A DNA stretch of 64,000 nucleotides, taken from NCBI RefSeq assembly GCF_029946505.1, contig NZ_JARZHG010000003.1:372001-436000 (forward strand), in the 5' to 3' direction. Source of the stretch: Polyangium sp. y55x31 (GTDB taxonomy: Bacteria > Myxococcota_A > Polyangia > Polyangiales > Polyangiaceae). The translations under genes were made by a program, and so were the position numbers. Numbering within the stretch: position 1 is the stretch's first letter; each line of letters starts with the position of its first letter. Shown here in pieces: positions 9,193 to 22,886 of the stretch. The notes under the pieces were generated by a model. The model did no database searches. It was not told where the DNA came from and was given only the letters and a program-made list of their open reading frames with translations.

Positions 9193-9909
9193 TTACCACA
9201 TCTCCTTCCAGATGGGCTCGGTATCGCCGGGAGGAAGCCCCGTACCCGAAACGGGGCCTGCGCCGACGAGCGTGCCATTCACGTCGATGTTGTCCAGCAC
9301 GGCGAGGCCGAGGTTGTCGTGGCCGGCGTCCTGCCCCTCGTCGAAGACAATCGAAAGACTCTCGACTTTGATCGCGGGGATGATCCACCTGAGCCTGAGC
9401 CAGCCATCGCCGGAAGCCAAGACGACCGGCGCCGGCGACTTGCAGCCGATGGACGTGGCCGCGCCGCCCCCGAAAGGGGTGATGTCGAACCGCGGCGCCC
9501 CATGGCTACAGTGGGACCCGGCCGGCTCGCTCAGCGAACCCGGCTTCCAGATGTCGTAGCCGACCTCCGTCACGATCTCGCCTCTCGCGCCCTTGATCTC
9601 CATGCCCGCGGCCGCGAAATTGTCGGTCGGTCCCCTCTTGACGAGCAGGAGCCCCTCATTGCGACGATCTCTCGGGTCCCCCGTCTCACAGGCCGGATCG
9701 GAGAACGACCCCGTCGTGATGCTGCCGTCGTTCGAGATGCTTGCGTCCGTGGGGCAACCAATACCCGTGAGCCATTCCGCCTGGACGAGGAACGTGTTCG
9801 CGGGATCGAACTCGAACGGAGACGCCTCGAGCCTGTCGATCCAAGCATAGGCTACGCCCGTGCCAAGAACGAGAATCGCCACCGACGCAAGGTGCGCGCG
9901 AAGCTTCAT
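9193..9909 (-). CDS. secreted protein of unknown function
   Basis: 238 residues with a Sec-type signal (MKLRAHLASVAILVLGTGVAYA, cleavage after AYA). The ATG at 9907-9909 has AAGGGGG just upstream. The mature part contains paired cysteines and short strands (DPRDRRNEGLLLVKRGPT, DGWLRLRWIIPAIKVESLSIVFDEGQD, LAVLDNIDVNGTLVG). The last piece resembles extracellular beta-sandwich proteins that describe an associated fluid or ligand, but I recognise no family. The gene is isolated. Confidence 0.75.
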   Translation of the reverse strand: MKLRAHLASVAILVLGTGVAYAWIDRLEASPFEFDPANTFLVQAEWLTGIGCPTDASISNDGSITTGSFSDPACETGDPRDRRNEGLLLVKRGPTDNFAAAGMEIKGARGEIVTEVGYDIWKPGSLSEPAGSHCSHGAPRFDITPFGGGAATSIGCKSPAPVVLASGDGWLRLRWIIPAIKVESLSIVFDEGQDAGHDNLGLAVLDNIDVNGTLVGAGPVSGTGLPPGDTEPIWKEMW

Positions 9910-9995
9910 GGAACCCCCTTGCAAGGCCGCGCCAGACGGTCTCCCGCCTCCTCGCGGCTCGCCTGCGCAACGTAATACACCCCATAGGCGAATTG

Positions 9996-10166
9996 TCAAA
10001 GAAGGAGCATCTCTCCCGCAATGCCTTCGTCCGTGTCGAGCGAAAAACTCCGCCTATGCCCGTGGTCCTCCGCGAGGAACGTCGCCGCCTCGACCGCCAG
10101 CGCCTCCAGCGCTCGTCGGTTCGCTGCGGCGAGCGGCCCGATCACCAGGAGCCGCGCGCCTTGCAC
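9996..10166 (-). other. short coding-like remnant between CBS and secreted-protein genes
   Basis: A minus-strand frame from a GTG at 10166 to TGA at 9996 reads QGARLLVIGPLAAANRRA and AVEAATFLAEDHGH with the strong G/C third-position bias of real genes here, but no ribosome site and no full domain. The same frame is stopped at 10251-10253. It may be the 3' end of a decayed gene; it could also be chance. The remaining gap (9910-10359) shows no other gene. Confidence 0.3.
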
Positions 10167-10250
10167 GCGTGCAAATCGCTTCGATAGAGGTCGCTCGGTG
10201 GGTGTACCACGCGTGCAAGGCGGTCCAAACGATCTGCGCGGCGTGCAAGG
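10161..10250. promoter_or_regulatory. 14-base palindrome and three direct GCGTGCAA copies
   Basis: Perfect palindrome ttgcacgcgtgcaa at 10161-10174. The half GCGTGCAA recurs at 10211 and 10241 in the same orientation. This could be an operator cluster, but no adjacent start codon is well placed for it. Confidence 0.3.
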
Positions 10251-10346
10251 TCACGCAGGATCTCTTCTTCGACGAGGTTCGCACGAGGTCCGCCCTCGCG
10301 ACCGCGGACACGGACGAAGGCGACAGCGAGACGACGGAAGATTTGA

Positions 10347-10361
10347 AGCCGGTCGCCGGCT
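10347..10361 (-). terminator. small stem-loop overlapping the CBS gene stop
   Basis: AGCCGG-TCG-CCGGCT forms a six-base stem with a three-base loop at the end of the CBS gene. There is no U-rich tract, so termination is only possible. Confidence 0.3.
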
Positions 10362-11214
10362 AGGCCTTCCGGCCGACGAGCGCCGCGAGGACGTCGACGT
10401 AGCTGATGATCCCGACGATTCGCTCGGACGCATCGAGGACGCAGATCGCCGCCTGACGCTCGTCGAGGATCTTGTCGGCGATTTCGAGCACCGAAGCATC
10501 CTGAGGGACGGTCACGACGCCGGTCCGCATGACGGAGCCGACGGTTTTTCCTTCCAGATCGCCTGCGTCGTCTCGATTCAGCATGGTCGCCGCGTCGCCC
10601 ACCGAGGCGCGTAGCTCTCGACTGCTGAACATCCCGACGGCGCGCCCGGATGCATTGACGACAGGCAGATACCGCAGCTCCGATCGTACGAGGATCTGGA
10701 TGGCCTCCCGCAGCGCGAGGTCCGTGCGTATCGTCATCACGCGGCGATGCATGATGTCGCGCGCGAGCGGGATGCTGCTCGGGCCTGCCGTGCCCTTGTG
10801 CGTCAGGCGCCCGCGCTCGGCGAGGATGTCCATGCTCGTCAGGATACCGACGAGATGTTCGCCCTCGTCGAGGACGGGCAGGCAATCGATCTGGCGAGCG
10901 ACCATGCGGGCGCTCGCCTCTTCCACGCTCGCCTCCGGGCGCGTCGTCTCGACCGGGGAGCTCATCACGTCGCGCACGACCATGTCGAGCAAGGGTCCGC
11001 CCTTCAATCCGAGGATGTCTCGATCGCTCAGGATGCCCACGAGCGTCGCGCCATGCAGCACGGGCAGGTGGCGAACGCGCCCCTGGTACATGAGCTGTGC
11101 TGCGACGGCCACGCTTTCGGTATCCTGGACGGTCAAGAGCGTGCGGGTCATGAGCTCCTGCACGGGTTTGCCATCGAATCGCCTCGCTCTTGGCTGCATC
11201 GTCACGTCGCTCAT
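10360..11214 (-). CDS. four-CBS-domain protein
   Basis: 284-residue soluble protein made of two CBS pairs: VQELMTRTLLTVQDTESV..VGILSDRDILGL, VRDVMSSPVETTRPEASV..VGILTSMDILAE, ARDIMHRRVMTIRTDLAL..VGMFSSRELRA and VGSVMRTGVVTVPQDASV..VGIISYVDVLAAL. CBS pairs bind adenosyl ligands and usually report energy or nucleotide state. No catalytic domain is attached. The start is the ATG at 11212-11214; a TTG six codons upstream is an alternative. It follows the nitric oxide reductase gene by 112 bases on the same strand, so it may sense cellular state for respiration or stress. That link is inference from position. Confidence 0.85.
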   Translation of the reverse strand: MSDVTMQPRARRFDGKPVQELMTRTLLTVQDTESVAVAAQLMYQGRVRHLPVLHGATLVGILSDRDILGLKGGPLLDMVVRDVMSSPVETTRPEASVEEASARMVARQIDCLPVLDEGEHLVGILTSMDILAERGRLTHKGTAGPSSIPLARDIMHRRVMTIRTDLALREAIQILVRSELRYLPVVNASGRAVGMFSSRELRASVGDAATMLNRDDAGDLEGKTVGSVMRTGVVTVPQDASVLEIADKILDERQAAICVLDASERIVGIISYVDVLAALVGRKA

Positions 11215-11241
11215 GGTTTTGCGGGAATGCAAGGTTTACAC

Positions 11242-11272
11242 CCGGCGCGATCTCTCGACGGGATCGCGCCGG
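11242..11272 (-). promoter_or_regulatory. 11-bp hairpin between nitric oxide reductase and CBS genes
   Basis: CCGGCGCGATC (11242-11252) and GATCGCGCCGG (11262-11272) form a perfect 11-base-pair stem with a nine-base loop. It lies 54 bases after the reductase stop and 27 before the CBS start. It may be a partial terminator, an mRNA stabiliser or an operator. No T tract follows. Confidence 0.5.
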
Positions 11273-11326
11273 ACCACGGTCACCGGTGCACGAAATGCGT
11301 CGTTCGTGCAGAGCTTGCGCCTCGGC

Positions 11327-13708
11327 TCATCCATTCCCTCCCCGCAGCGTGATCGGCGGCGGCAGGGAGGCGGGCTTGCCGGACGGCTCTTCGGGGCTCT
11401 CCGGAGGGGGCGGCAAGGTCGTGGGATTCGGGTTCTCTTGGGTTGACAGCGACCAGCCGGTCCGGAGGCCGAGCAAGAAGTATCCGAGGGCGACGATCCC
11501 CGCGGCGAAGATCGTGTCCCCGAGGACGCGCGACCAGCGGAACGTGTCCATGAGGGACGTCTGGAGAAATTCGGCCGATCGCGCGTACCACATGCCCCGC
11601 TCCACGCTGGCGATGGCCTGCATGATACCCACGGGCAAGAGGCTCACGAACGCCATTGCGGCGAGCCCGATGTTGATGGCCCAGAAAGCGAAGGAGAGGG
11701 CGCCCGTCCTCCATGCGAACCGCGCCGAGACGCCGCGCAGGCAGAAGAGCATGAGCCCGAATCCCAGCATGCCGTAGACCCCGAAGAGCGCGGTATGCCC
11801 GTGCACCGGCGTCGTATTCAGGCCCTGCATGTAATACAGCGCGATCGGCGGGTTGATCAGGAAGCCGAAGAGGCCCGCGCCGACGAGGTTCCAGAACGCC
11901 ACGGCCACGAAGAAGTAGATGGGCCATTTGTAGCTCGAAACCCAGGGACGAAGCCCGACCAGGCGGAGGTTGCCGTACGCCTCGAATCCAATGAGCGAGA
12001 GCGGCACGACTTCGAGCGCGCTGAACACGGCGCCGAGCGCGAGGACGGGCATGGGCGTGCCCGTGAAATAGAGGTGGTGGAAGGTCCCGATCACGCCGCC
12101 GCTGAGGAAGACGATGGTCGAGAAGAGCACCGCGCGGCTCGCGGAGCGCGGCCGGAGCAGGCCGAGGCGGACGAGGAGGAAGGCGATGATGACGGTCGCG
12201 AAGACCTCGAAGAAGCCCTCGACCCAGAGGTGCACCACCCACCAGCGCCAGTATTCGACCATCGCGAGGTGGGTGTGGCGCCCCCACATGAGCCCCGCGG
12301 CATAAAACATCGCAATGCCGAGGGACGAGAGCAGGAAGAGCCCGACCAGCGTCCGCTGGTCGTCACGCCGCGCGAGCGCCGGGCGCAGGGCGCGGACCAT
12401 GAGCACGAGCCAAAGGACGAGCCCGATGAAGAGGAAGATCTGCCAGAATCGGCCGATGTCCGTGTATTCGAGGCCCTGGTGTCCGAACCAGAAGCTCGCC
12501 TCGAGGCCCATGCGCTGCCGGGTCGAATACCACGTGCCAAAGAGCGAGCCGAGGACGATGATGAGGAGGCAGGTGAAGAGGAAATTCACGCCTGCACGCT
12601 GCAGCCGCGGCTCCACGCCGCCCACGGCCGGCGCCATGAAGAGCCCGGTCGCGAGCCACGTCGTGGCGATCCAGAAAATGGCGAGTTGGACGTGCCACGT
12701 CCGCGTGACGGAGTAAGGCAGGATCTCGGCCAGCGGGATGCCATAGAAGCCGGAGCCCTCCACACCGTAATGCGCGCTCACCGCGCCGAGCCCGACCTGC
12801 GCCATGCACAGCGCCGCAGCGACCCAGAAGAACTTGACCGTGGCCCGCATGGAAGGCGTCGGTTCGAGCTGGAGGAGAGGATCTTTGCGGGGGAGGATCG
12901 ACGGCGGCGCTTCATCCTCGTGCCCCTTCGCGGCAAAGTACCAAGACAAACCGCCGATGCCGGCGAGGAGCAGGACGAAGCTCACGATCGACCAGACCAC
13001 GATCGGCGCGGTCACGCGATTGCCCACGAGGTCGTCCGGCGGCCAGTTGTTCGTGTAGGAGACGTGCTCGTCGGCGCGCTCGGTCACGCAGGACCAGGAG
13101 GCCCAGAAGAAGAAGGCGTTCATCATGCGCCGGCGCTCGGGATCGGGCACGCTGCGAGGCGGGATCGCGTAGGCCTCGCGCAGGGAGGCGAGCTTCGGGT
13201 CGTCGCCGAACAGGCCATCGTAATGGGTGGCCGTGTCCCGAATGGCGGCGGCGCGGCGGGATGAAACGCGTAAATCGCCGGTCTGCGGGTCGTACGTGTT
13301 CTTTCGGATCTCGGCCTGTACGAGAGCCTCGGCGGCGGCCCGCTTCGGGACGTCGAGCGCCTCGAAGGCCTGGCCATACTCCGCGCGGGCGATGGCATCG
13401 GCCAGGAAGGTGCCCTCGCGATGAAGCCAATCCGCGGACCAATCGGGCGCCACGTAACCCCCGTGCCCCCAGATCGAGCCCACTTCCTGGCCACCCATCG
13501 ACTGCCAGACATTCCTCCCGTCTTGGATGTCGTCTTGCGTGAAGAGCACGACGCCATCATCCGTGATGACGCGTCGTGGCAACGGGGGCGCCTTTTGATG
13601 AATCTGCCAGCCGAAGAATCCGAGAACTGCGAACGACGCCACGATGACGACCGTGAGCGAGATCCACAACCCTCGTAGGGTGCCTTTCGTGCTTTTTCCT
13701 GTGCCCAT
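11327..13708 (-). CDS. norB: quinol-dependent nitric oxide reductase (qNOR), single-subunit
   Basis: 793-residue membrane enzyme that reduces two NO to N2O with electrons from quinol. The N-terminal extension (about 20-230), with one membrane helix and the cytochrome-c-like periplasmic fold without a CXXCH haem site (WQSMGGQEVGSIWGHGGYVAPDWSADWLHRE), is typical of qNOR and distinguishes it from cytochrome-dependent NorB. The catalytic part has about 12 helices with the histidine ligands in HVQLAIFW, HLWVEGFFEV, HHLYFTG and HGHTALFGVYG. The ATG at 13706-13708 (MGTGKSTKG) follows a GAGGAAAA site. No NsrR, NorR or other NO regulator is visible here. It probably detoxifies NO or supports partial denitrification, with the CBS protein downstream. 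Confidence 0.95.
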   Translation of the reverse strand: MGTGKSTKGTLRGLWISLTVVIVASFAVLGFFGWQIHQKAPPLPRRVITDDGVVLFTQDDIQDGRNVWQSMGGQEVGSIWGHGGYVAPDWSADWLHREGTFLADAIARAEYGQAFEALDVPKRAAAEALVQAEIRKNTYDPQTGDLRVSSRRAAAIRDTATHYDGLFGDDPKLASLREAYAIPPRSVPDPERRRMMNAFFFWASWSCVTERADEHVSYTNNWPPDDLVGNRVTAPIVVWSIVSFVLLLAGIGGLSWYFAAKGHEDEAPPSILPRKDPLLQLEPTPSMRATVKFFWVAAALCMAQVGLGAVSAHYGVEGSGFYGIPLAEILPYSVTRTWHVQLAIFWIATTWLATGLFMAPAVGGVEPRLQRAGVNFLFTCLLIIVLGSLFGTWYSTRQRMGLEASFWFGHQGLEYTDIGRFWQIFLFIGLVLWLVLMVRALRPALARRDDQRTLVGLFLLSSLGIAMFYAAGLMWGRHTHLAMVEYWRWWVVHLWVEGFFEVFATVIIAFLLVRLGLLRPRSASRAVLFSTIVFLSGGVIGTFHHLYFTGTPMPVLALGAVFSALEVVPLSLIGFEAYGNLRLVGLRPWVSSYKWPIYFFVAVAFWNLVGAGLFGFLINPPIALYYMQGLNTTPVHGHTALFGVYGMLGFGLMLFCLRGVSARFAWRTGALSFAFWAINIGLAAMAFVSLLPVGIMQAIASVERGMWYARSAEFLQTSLMDTFRWSRVLGDTIFAAGIVALGYFLLGLRTGWSLSTQENPNPTTLPPPPESPEEPSGKPASLPPPITLRGGNG

Positions 13709-13962
13709 GCGCAATCGTTTTCCTCTCCCCTCCCCAGCCGGATGGAATGACGCTGCTCGCCGAGCAAGGACCATGCTCACGCGTCGGGCCTCGCTGCGCT
13801 GCGCAAACCATGCGTCAGTCCGCAGGAGCCGAGATGTCCTATCCCCTCGAAGTGCCGCGATGCCGGAGCGCGTCGCGCACCGTTTGCACCTGTGACGTGC
13901 AGAACTTGCGGCGCCCGTGCGCGAGGCGGGGGAGGGGGCGTTTTACGTGACTGCGCGACCGT

Positions 13963-14817
13963 TCATCCTTCGCGGCGTTGCGTCATTGCCGATTCTGGGC
14001 GGGCGAGCAGCCCGTCGGCGACCACGCGGTCGCGTCCCTTGTGCGCGCGGTAGTCAGGGTCGACGAGGCGGAGCGGGTGCATGCCGTCGACCTGGCCGAT
14101 GAACGGCGGATGAATGCTGTAGCCGAGCATCGCGCGCATCCGGTCGGAGCAGCCGCGCGCCGCCTCGGGGGGTACGATCAAGAGCTGCGATTCCTGGGGG
14201 CGCAGGTAGGGCTGGCAGTACTGGGGGCTCAACGCGAGGCGCGTGCCGGCCGAGCGATTGGCGCCGCCGCGGTGCCAGAGCGCGCCGTCGAACACGAGCG
14301 CGGAGCCCGCGGGCATCACCGCCGTCGCAATCTCGTGGGGTCGCTCGTCCGGGTGCTCCGTGCCCCAGCGATGGCTGCCCGGAATGACCTCGGTCGCGCC
14401 GTTTTCGGCCGTGAAGTCCTCGATCGCCCAGATCACCGTGACGGCGAGCGTATGGCTGCGCGGGCGCGGTACGAGGTAGAACGCGTCGTCCGTGTGCCAA
14501 GGCTGCGCCGTCTCGCCCGGGTGCAGCCGGATCGACTGCAGCGTGGAGAGCAGGAAATTCGGCAGCAAGAGCTCGTCGCAGAGCGCGAGAATGCGCGGGT
14601 GCTCGGCGAGGCGCTGGAAGACCGGGCCCTTGCCGGCGAGGCTGTAGACACGCTGGCTGCACTTGCCCTCGAAGTCGTTGCGGCCCATGGGGCGATGAGC
14701 CTCGTAGGGGCCGAGCGCGGCGAGGATCTCGTCGAGCGCGGCGCGATCGAGGGCGCGCTCGAGGATCACGTAGCCATCGGAGTGGAACCGCTCGAAGAGC
14801 TCGGAGTCGCCGGCCAT
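13963..14817 (-). CDS. phytanoyl-CoA dioxygenase (PhyH) family Fe(II)/2-oxoglutarate oxygenase
   Basis: 284 residues starting MAGDSELFERFHSDGYVILE, the usual opening of PhyH proteins. Iron ligands are visible as WHTDD (His-x-Asp, about 118-121) and the distal LWHRGGANRS (His near 195), with the following Arg as the 2-oxoglutarate anchor. ENGATEVIPGSHRW is the family signature. The enzyme would hydroxylate a small molecule or lipid-like substrate; the partner cannot be predicted. The ATG at 14815-14817 fits the family N-terminus. It is divergent from the HNH gene, 133 bases away. Confidence 0.88.
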   Translation of the reverse strand: MAGDSELFERFHSDGYVILERALDRAALDEILAALGPYEAHRPMGRNDFEGKCSQRVYSLAGKGPVFQRLAEHPRILALCDELLLPNFLLSTLQSIRLHPGETAQPWHTDDAFYLVPRPRSHTLAVTVIWAIEDFTAENGATEVIPGSHRWGTEHPDERPHEIATAVMPAGSALVFDGALWHRGGANRSAGTRLALSPQYCQPYLRPQESQLLIVPPEAARGCSDRMRAMLGYSIHPPFIGQVDGMHPLRLVDPDYRAHKGRDRVVADGLLARPESAMTQRREG

Positions 14818-14950
14818 ACGCCGAAGATACCACGTGTCGGCGCGGGCTACCGCGCAGGGGAGGGATACGCCGATCGTTGCAATCCATTCCCGGTTGCAGT
14901 AACCTCCGAATTTCGTCGTCGACGTTTCTTCCTTCTTCGACCATTCGCTC

Positions 14951-15286
14951 ATGAGCGCCGAAAAAAAGCTGGTCCGAGCCCGGTTCCGCGACGCGGTCTT
15001 CGCGAGAGCGAAATACCGATGTGAGGGGCCGGGGTGCTCCTTCCGATCTTCGCCCGAGCGGGCCGTCGAGGAGCTCGACGCCCACCACATCACCGACCGA
15101 AATGAGCTGCCGAACGGCGGCTACGTGCCCGAGAATGGGATCTCGCTTTGCGCGGGCTGCCACGTGAAGGCGGAGCATTTCCACAGCACCGGGACGGCGC
15201 TGCCCGGGTTCAGTCCGAATGAGCTTTACCGAGTCATCGGCTCCTCCCGAGAGAAGGCCGAGCGGGCCAGCCGACGCCTCGGATAG
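14951..15286 (+). CDS. small HNH-type endonuclease-fold protein
   Basis: 111 residues. The HNH pattern is readable: YRCEGPGC (zinc knuckle, about 22-29), ELDAHHIT (first His pair, about 41-48), and ENGISLCAGCHVKAEH with the second Cys pair and His (about 61-76). It resembles stand-alone McrA-like HNH proteins. The usual central Asn is probably the Asn of ENGISL. No recombination or restriction partner is adjacent, so the role is unclear. No strong ribosome site precedes the ATG. Confidence 0.8.
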   Translation: MSAEKKLVRARFRDAVFARAKYRCEGPGCSFRSSPERAVEELDAHHITDRNELPNGGYVPENGISLCAGCHVKAEHFHSTGTALPGFSPNELYRVIGSSREKAERASRRLG

Positions 15287-15294
15287 GTCGGGTT

Positions 15295-15308
15295 GTCTCT
15301 GCGGAGAC
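15295..15308. terminator. weak stem-loop between convergent genes
   Basis: GTCTC-TGCG-GAGAC, a five-base stem nine bases after the HNH stop, between it and the convergent lipoprotein gene. Short and without a T tract. Confidence 0.25.
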
Positions 15309-15332
15309 CCGGGCTCGACGCCGGCCGCTCGT

Positions 15333-16442
15333 CTACGGTCGAGCAGGTGATGGGGCGGCGGGCGCGGATGTTTGCGCAGTGGGCGGCGGAACTCGCGGCA
15401 GCGTTTTCTGCGCAGGGGAGCCGCCGAAGAGCGCGTGAATGGCCTCCTCGGCCGCATCCGAGAGGAGGTCCCGATCGAGGCGCAAGGGGTCGTCGAAGAA
15501 GGCCGCGGCGGCGGCTCGATCGACGAGGTGTGTCCCGACGAGCGCCATCGAGCGGTCCGCGTCGAAGATGTTCTCGGCCACGATGATACGCGTCCCTTCG
15601 GCGATGCGCTCGTCGGCAGCGCGACCGGCAGAGGGCTCACCGAGCCAGGCCGCGAAATATTGGAGCGAAATATTGCCGGGGCGCGCCATGTGCGGCGTGC
15701 CGATCACCACCCGCAGCCGCGCGCGCTCTTCGGGCGTCAAACGCGCCGCCCACGCCGTCACCTGCGCGTGCAAGGTCATTACATTCTGGTGAGCGGCTTC
15801 CCTGATGTTCTCCAGGACGTCGGCGCGTTGCGAGCGAATGAACGCGCCGAGCGTGCTCGACGCCAGGCGTCGTTCGCGGGTGGCCTGGTCGAGCAGCGCG
15901 AGCGAGCGGGTCAGGATGCGCTGCTGGCGCTCGCGCTGGGCCGCGTCGGGAAACCTCCCGTCGATCGTGGAGAGCGCCGCCCTGACGAGCGCTTCGTACG
16001 AAATGAGCTTGCCGAGCCGCGCCTCGTCGATCGGGCCGTCCACTCCAGAAAGCAGCAAATAGAGGGCAAAGGGCACGTGCGCCACGCTCTTGAGCTCGTG
16101 ATAACGTTCATTCGTGGCCGGCCCCTCGAGCCGCTCGCCACGACGCAGCAGCACGAGCGTATCGCCGTACTGCACGAGCACCGGTCCGGAGGCCGCGAGC
16201 ATGGCGGCGCGCCGTTCGGCGTAAGCGTCGCGGAACGCGCTGTTCAGTGGGCAGAGCGGATCACTGGACGGGAGCGGGCAGGGCCGCTCCGCGGAGGCCG
16301 CGGGCCGCGTGTTACGGCCCTGTTCCGTGGGCGGCGGCGTCTGCGCGTCCTTCGCGGGGGAGACCCGCCCAGTCTGGCACGCGGACGAGACTACCAGCGG
16401 AAACATGGCCACGAGCACGCGGGCCGCCCTCCCTGCACGCAT
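15333..16442 (-). CDS. lipoprotein of unknown function
   Basis: 369 residues. The signal MRAGRAARVLVAMFPLVVSSAC ends in a lipobox with Cys 22, and a good GAGGGAGGGGAAG site precedes the ATG. After a Pro-rich linker the body is mainly helical (FRDAYAERRAAMLAASGPVL, ISYEALVRAALSTIDGRFPD, TRSLALLDQATRERRLASST) with one conserved-looking strand motif VIGTPHMARPGNISLQYFA. The C-terminus is Pro/Ala-rich. I do not recognise a family. The helices may form a sensor or binding module at the outer membrane. Confidence 0.78.
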   Translation of the reverse strand: MRAGRAARVLVAMFPLVVSSACQTGRVSPAKDAQTPPPTEQGRNTRPAASAERPCPLPSSDPLCPLNSAFRDAYAERRAAMLAASGPVLVQYGDTLVLLRRGERLEGPATNERYHELKSVAHVPFALYLLLSGVDGPIDEARLGKLISYEALVRAALSTIDGRFPDAAQRERQQRILTRSLALLDQATRERRLASSTLGAFIRSQRADVLENIREAAHQNVMTLHAQVTAWAARLTPEERARLRVVIGTPHMARPGNISLQYFAAWLGEPSAGRAADERIAEGTRIIVAENIFDADRSMALVGTHLVDRAAAAAFFDDPLRLDRDLLSDAAEEAIHALFGGSPAQKTLPRVPPPTAQTSAPAAPSPARP

Positions 16443-16625
16443 CGCTTCCCCTCCCTCGGCCGCATGGTGGGCCTAAATGGCAAGGGTATGCCATGCGTCG
16501 CCTCGCACGAGAGTCGGGCGAATTTGGAATGGTCCGTCAGGCCGACGCGGAGCCCGTCGTCAACGAAGTGGCGGGGGCGATGAACACGCGGACGACCGCG
16601 GCGGAAGCGACCGCCATGGAGCGCC

Positions 16626-17020
16626 TCACGAGGATCGCGAGCGGGTCTGCCACTGCGTCATGATTTCCACCAGCCGCTCGAGATTGTACGGCTTCTGCAG
16701 CACGGGCCGGCCGCGATCGGACTCGCGCAGCCCAGCTTTCCCGTATCCGGTCATGAAGACGAACGGAAGACCCCGCTCGGCGAGGATGTCGGCCACGGCA
16801 TAGACCTTTTCACCGGCGATGTTGATGTCGAGGCCCGCCCCATCGATCACCGCCTCGCGGGCCAGCCGAAGGGCGTCCTGCATGTTCAAGGCCGGGCCAA
16901 TCACCTCGCAGCCGAGATCGGTCAGGGCGTCTTCGAGGAACGAGGCGATCATGGCTTCATCTTCGACGATGAGGACACGTAGTCCCTCCAGCACACCCGC
17001 GTTCTTGGGATCCACGTTCG

Positions 17021-17024
<4 letters not shown>
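16626..17024 (-). CDS. single-domain response regulator receiver protein
   Basis: 132 residues comprising one REC domain: LRVLIVEDEAMIASFLEDAL with the acidic pocket, a phosphoacceptor Asp in GAGLDINIAG, the conserved MTGYG switch Thr and the QKPYNLERL Lys. There is no output domain. Its ATG (17022-17024) overlaps the stop of the upstream hybrid kinase as ATGA, so translation is coupled and this is very probably the kinase's phosphoacceptor. HWE kinases are often paired with such single-domain regulators. Confidence 0.93.
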
Positions 17025-22531
<5,507 letters not shown>

Positions 22532-22886
22532 GGGTATGTCCTCCGCAGGCGTGACGTCGAGCAGGCGCAACCGCCTTCGCGTCGCGGATCGGGCAGGCTC
22601 TGGAGAGCGTCGCCACGATTCTCGGAGGCAACCATCCGAGCAGAAGCTGCGCGTCGACGAGGGAGCGGAGCGGCCAACCGCGGCGCGAGCGCTGTGGTTC
22701 GTAAATACGACGGTCGGGGCAGTGCGGCCGCGACCTCGTATCTCCGAAGTCCCCCCATGGCGCATGCCTACGAGCGTCCCTCCGCCCTGTCAACGCGAGG
22801 CAGCGGATAGGGAAAATCGAGCGCGGTCGTGATGGAGGACGAGGAAGACGAGGAGGACGACGAGGACGACGAGGGGCGAGCGCCCC
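22532..22886. other. intergenic region with a GAG/GAC low-complexity tract
   Basis: 355 bases hold the ribosome site of the hybrid kinase gene and, at about 22832-22876, a run of gag/gac triplets. The tract lies 3' of the Cys-rich lipoprotein gene. No gene or clear promoter is visible. Confidence 0.5.
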
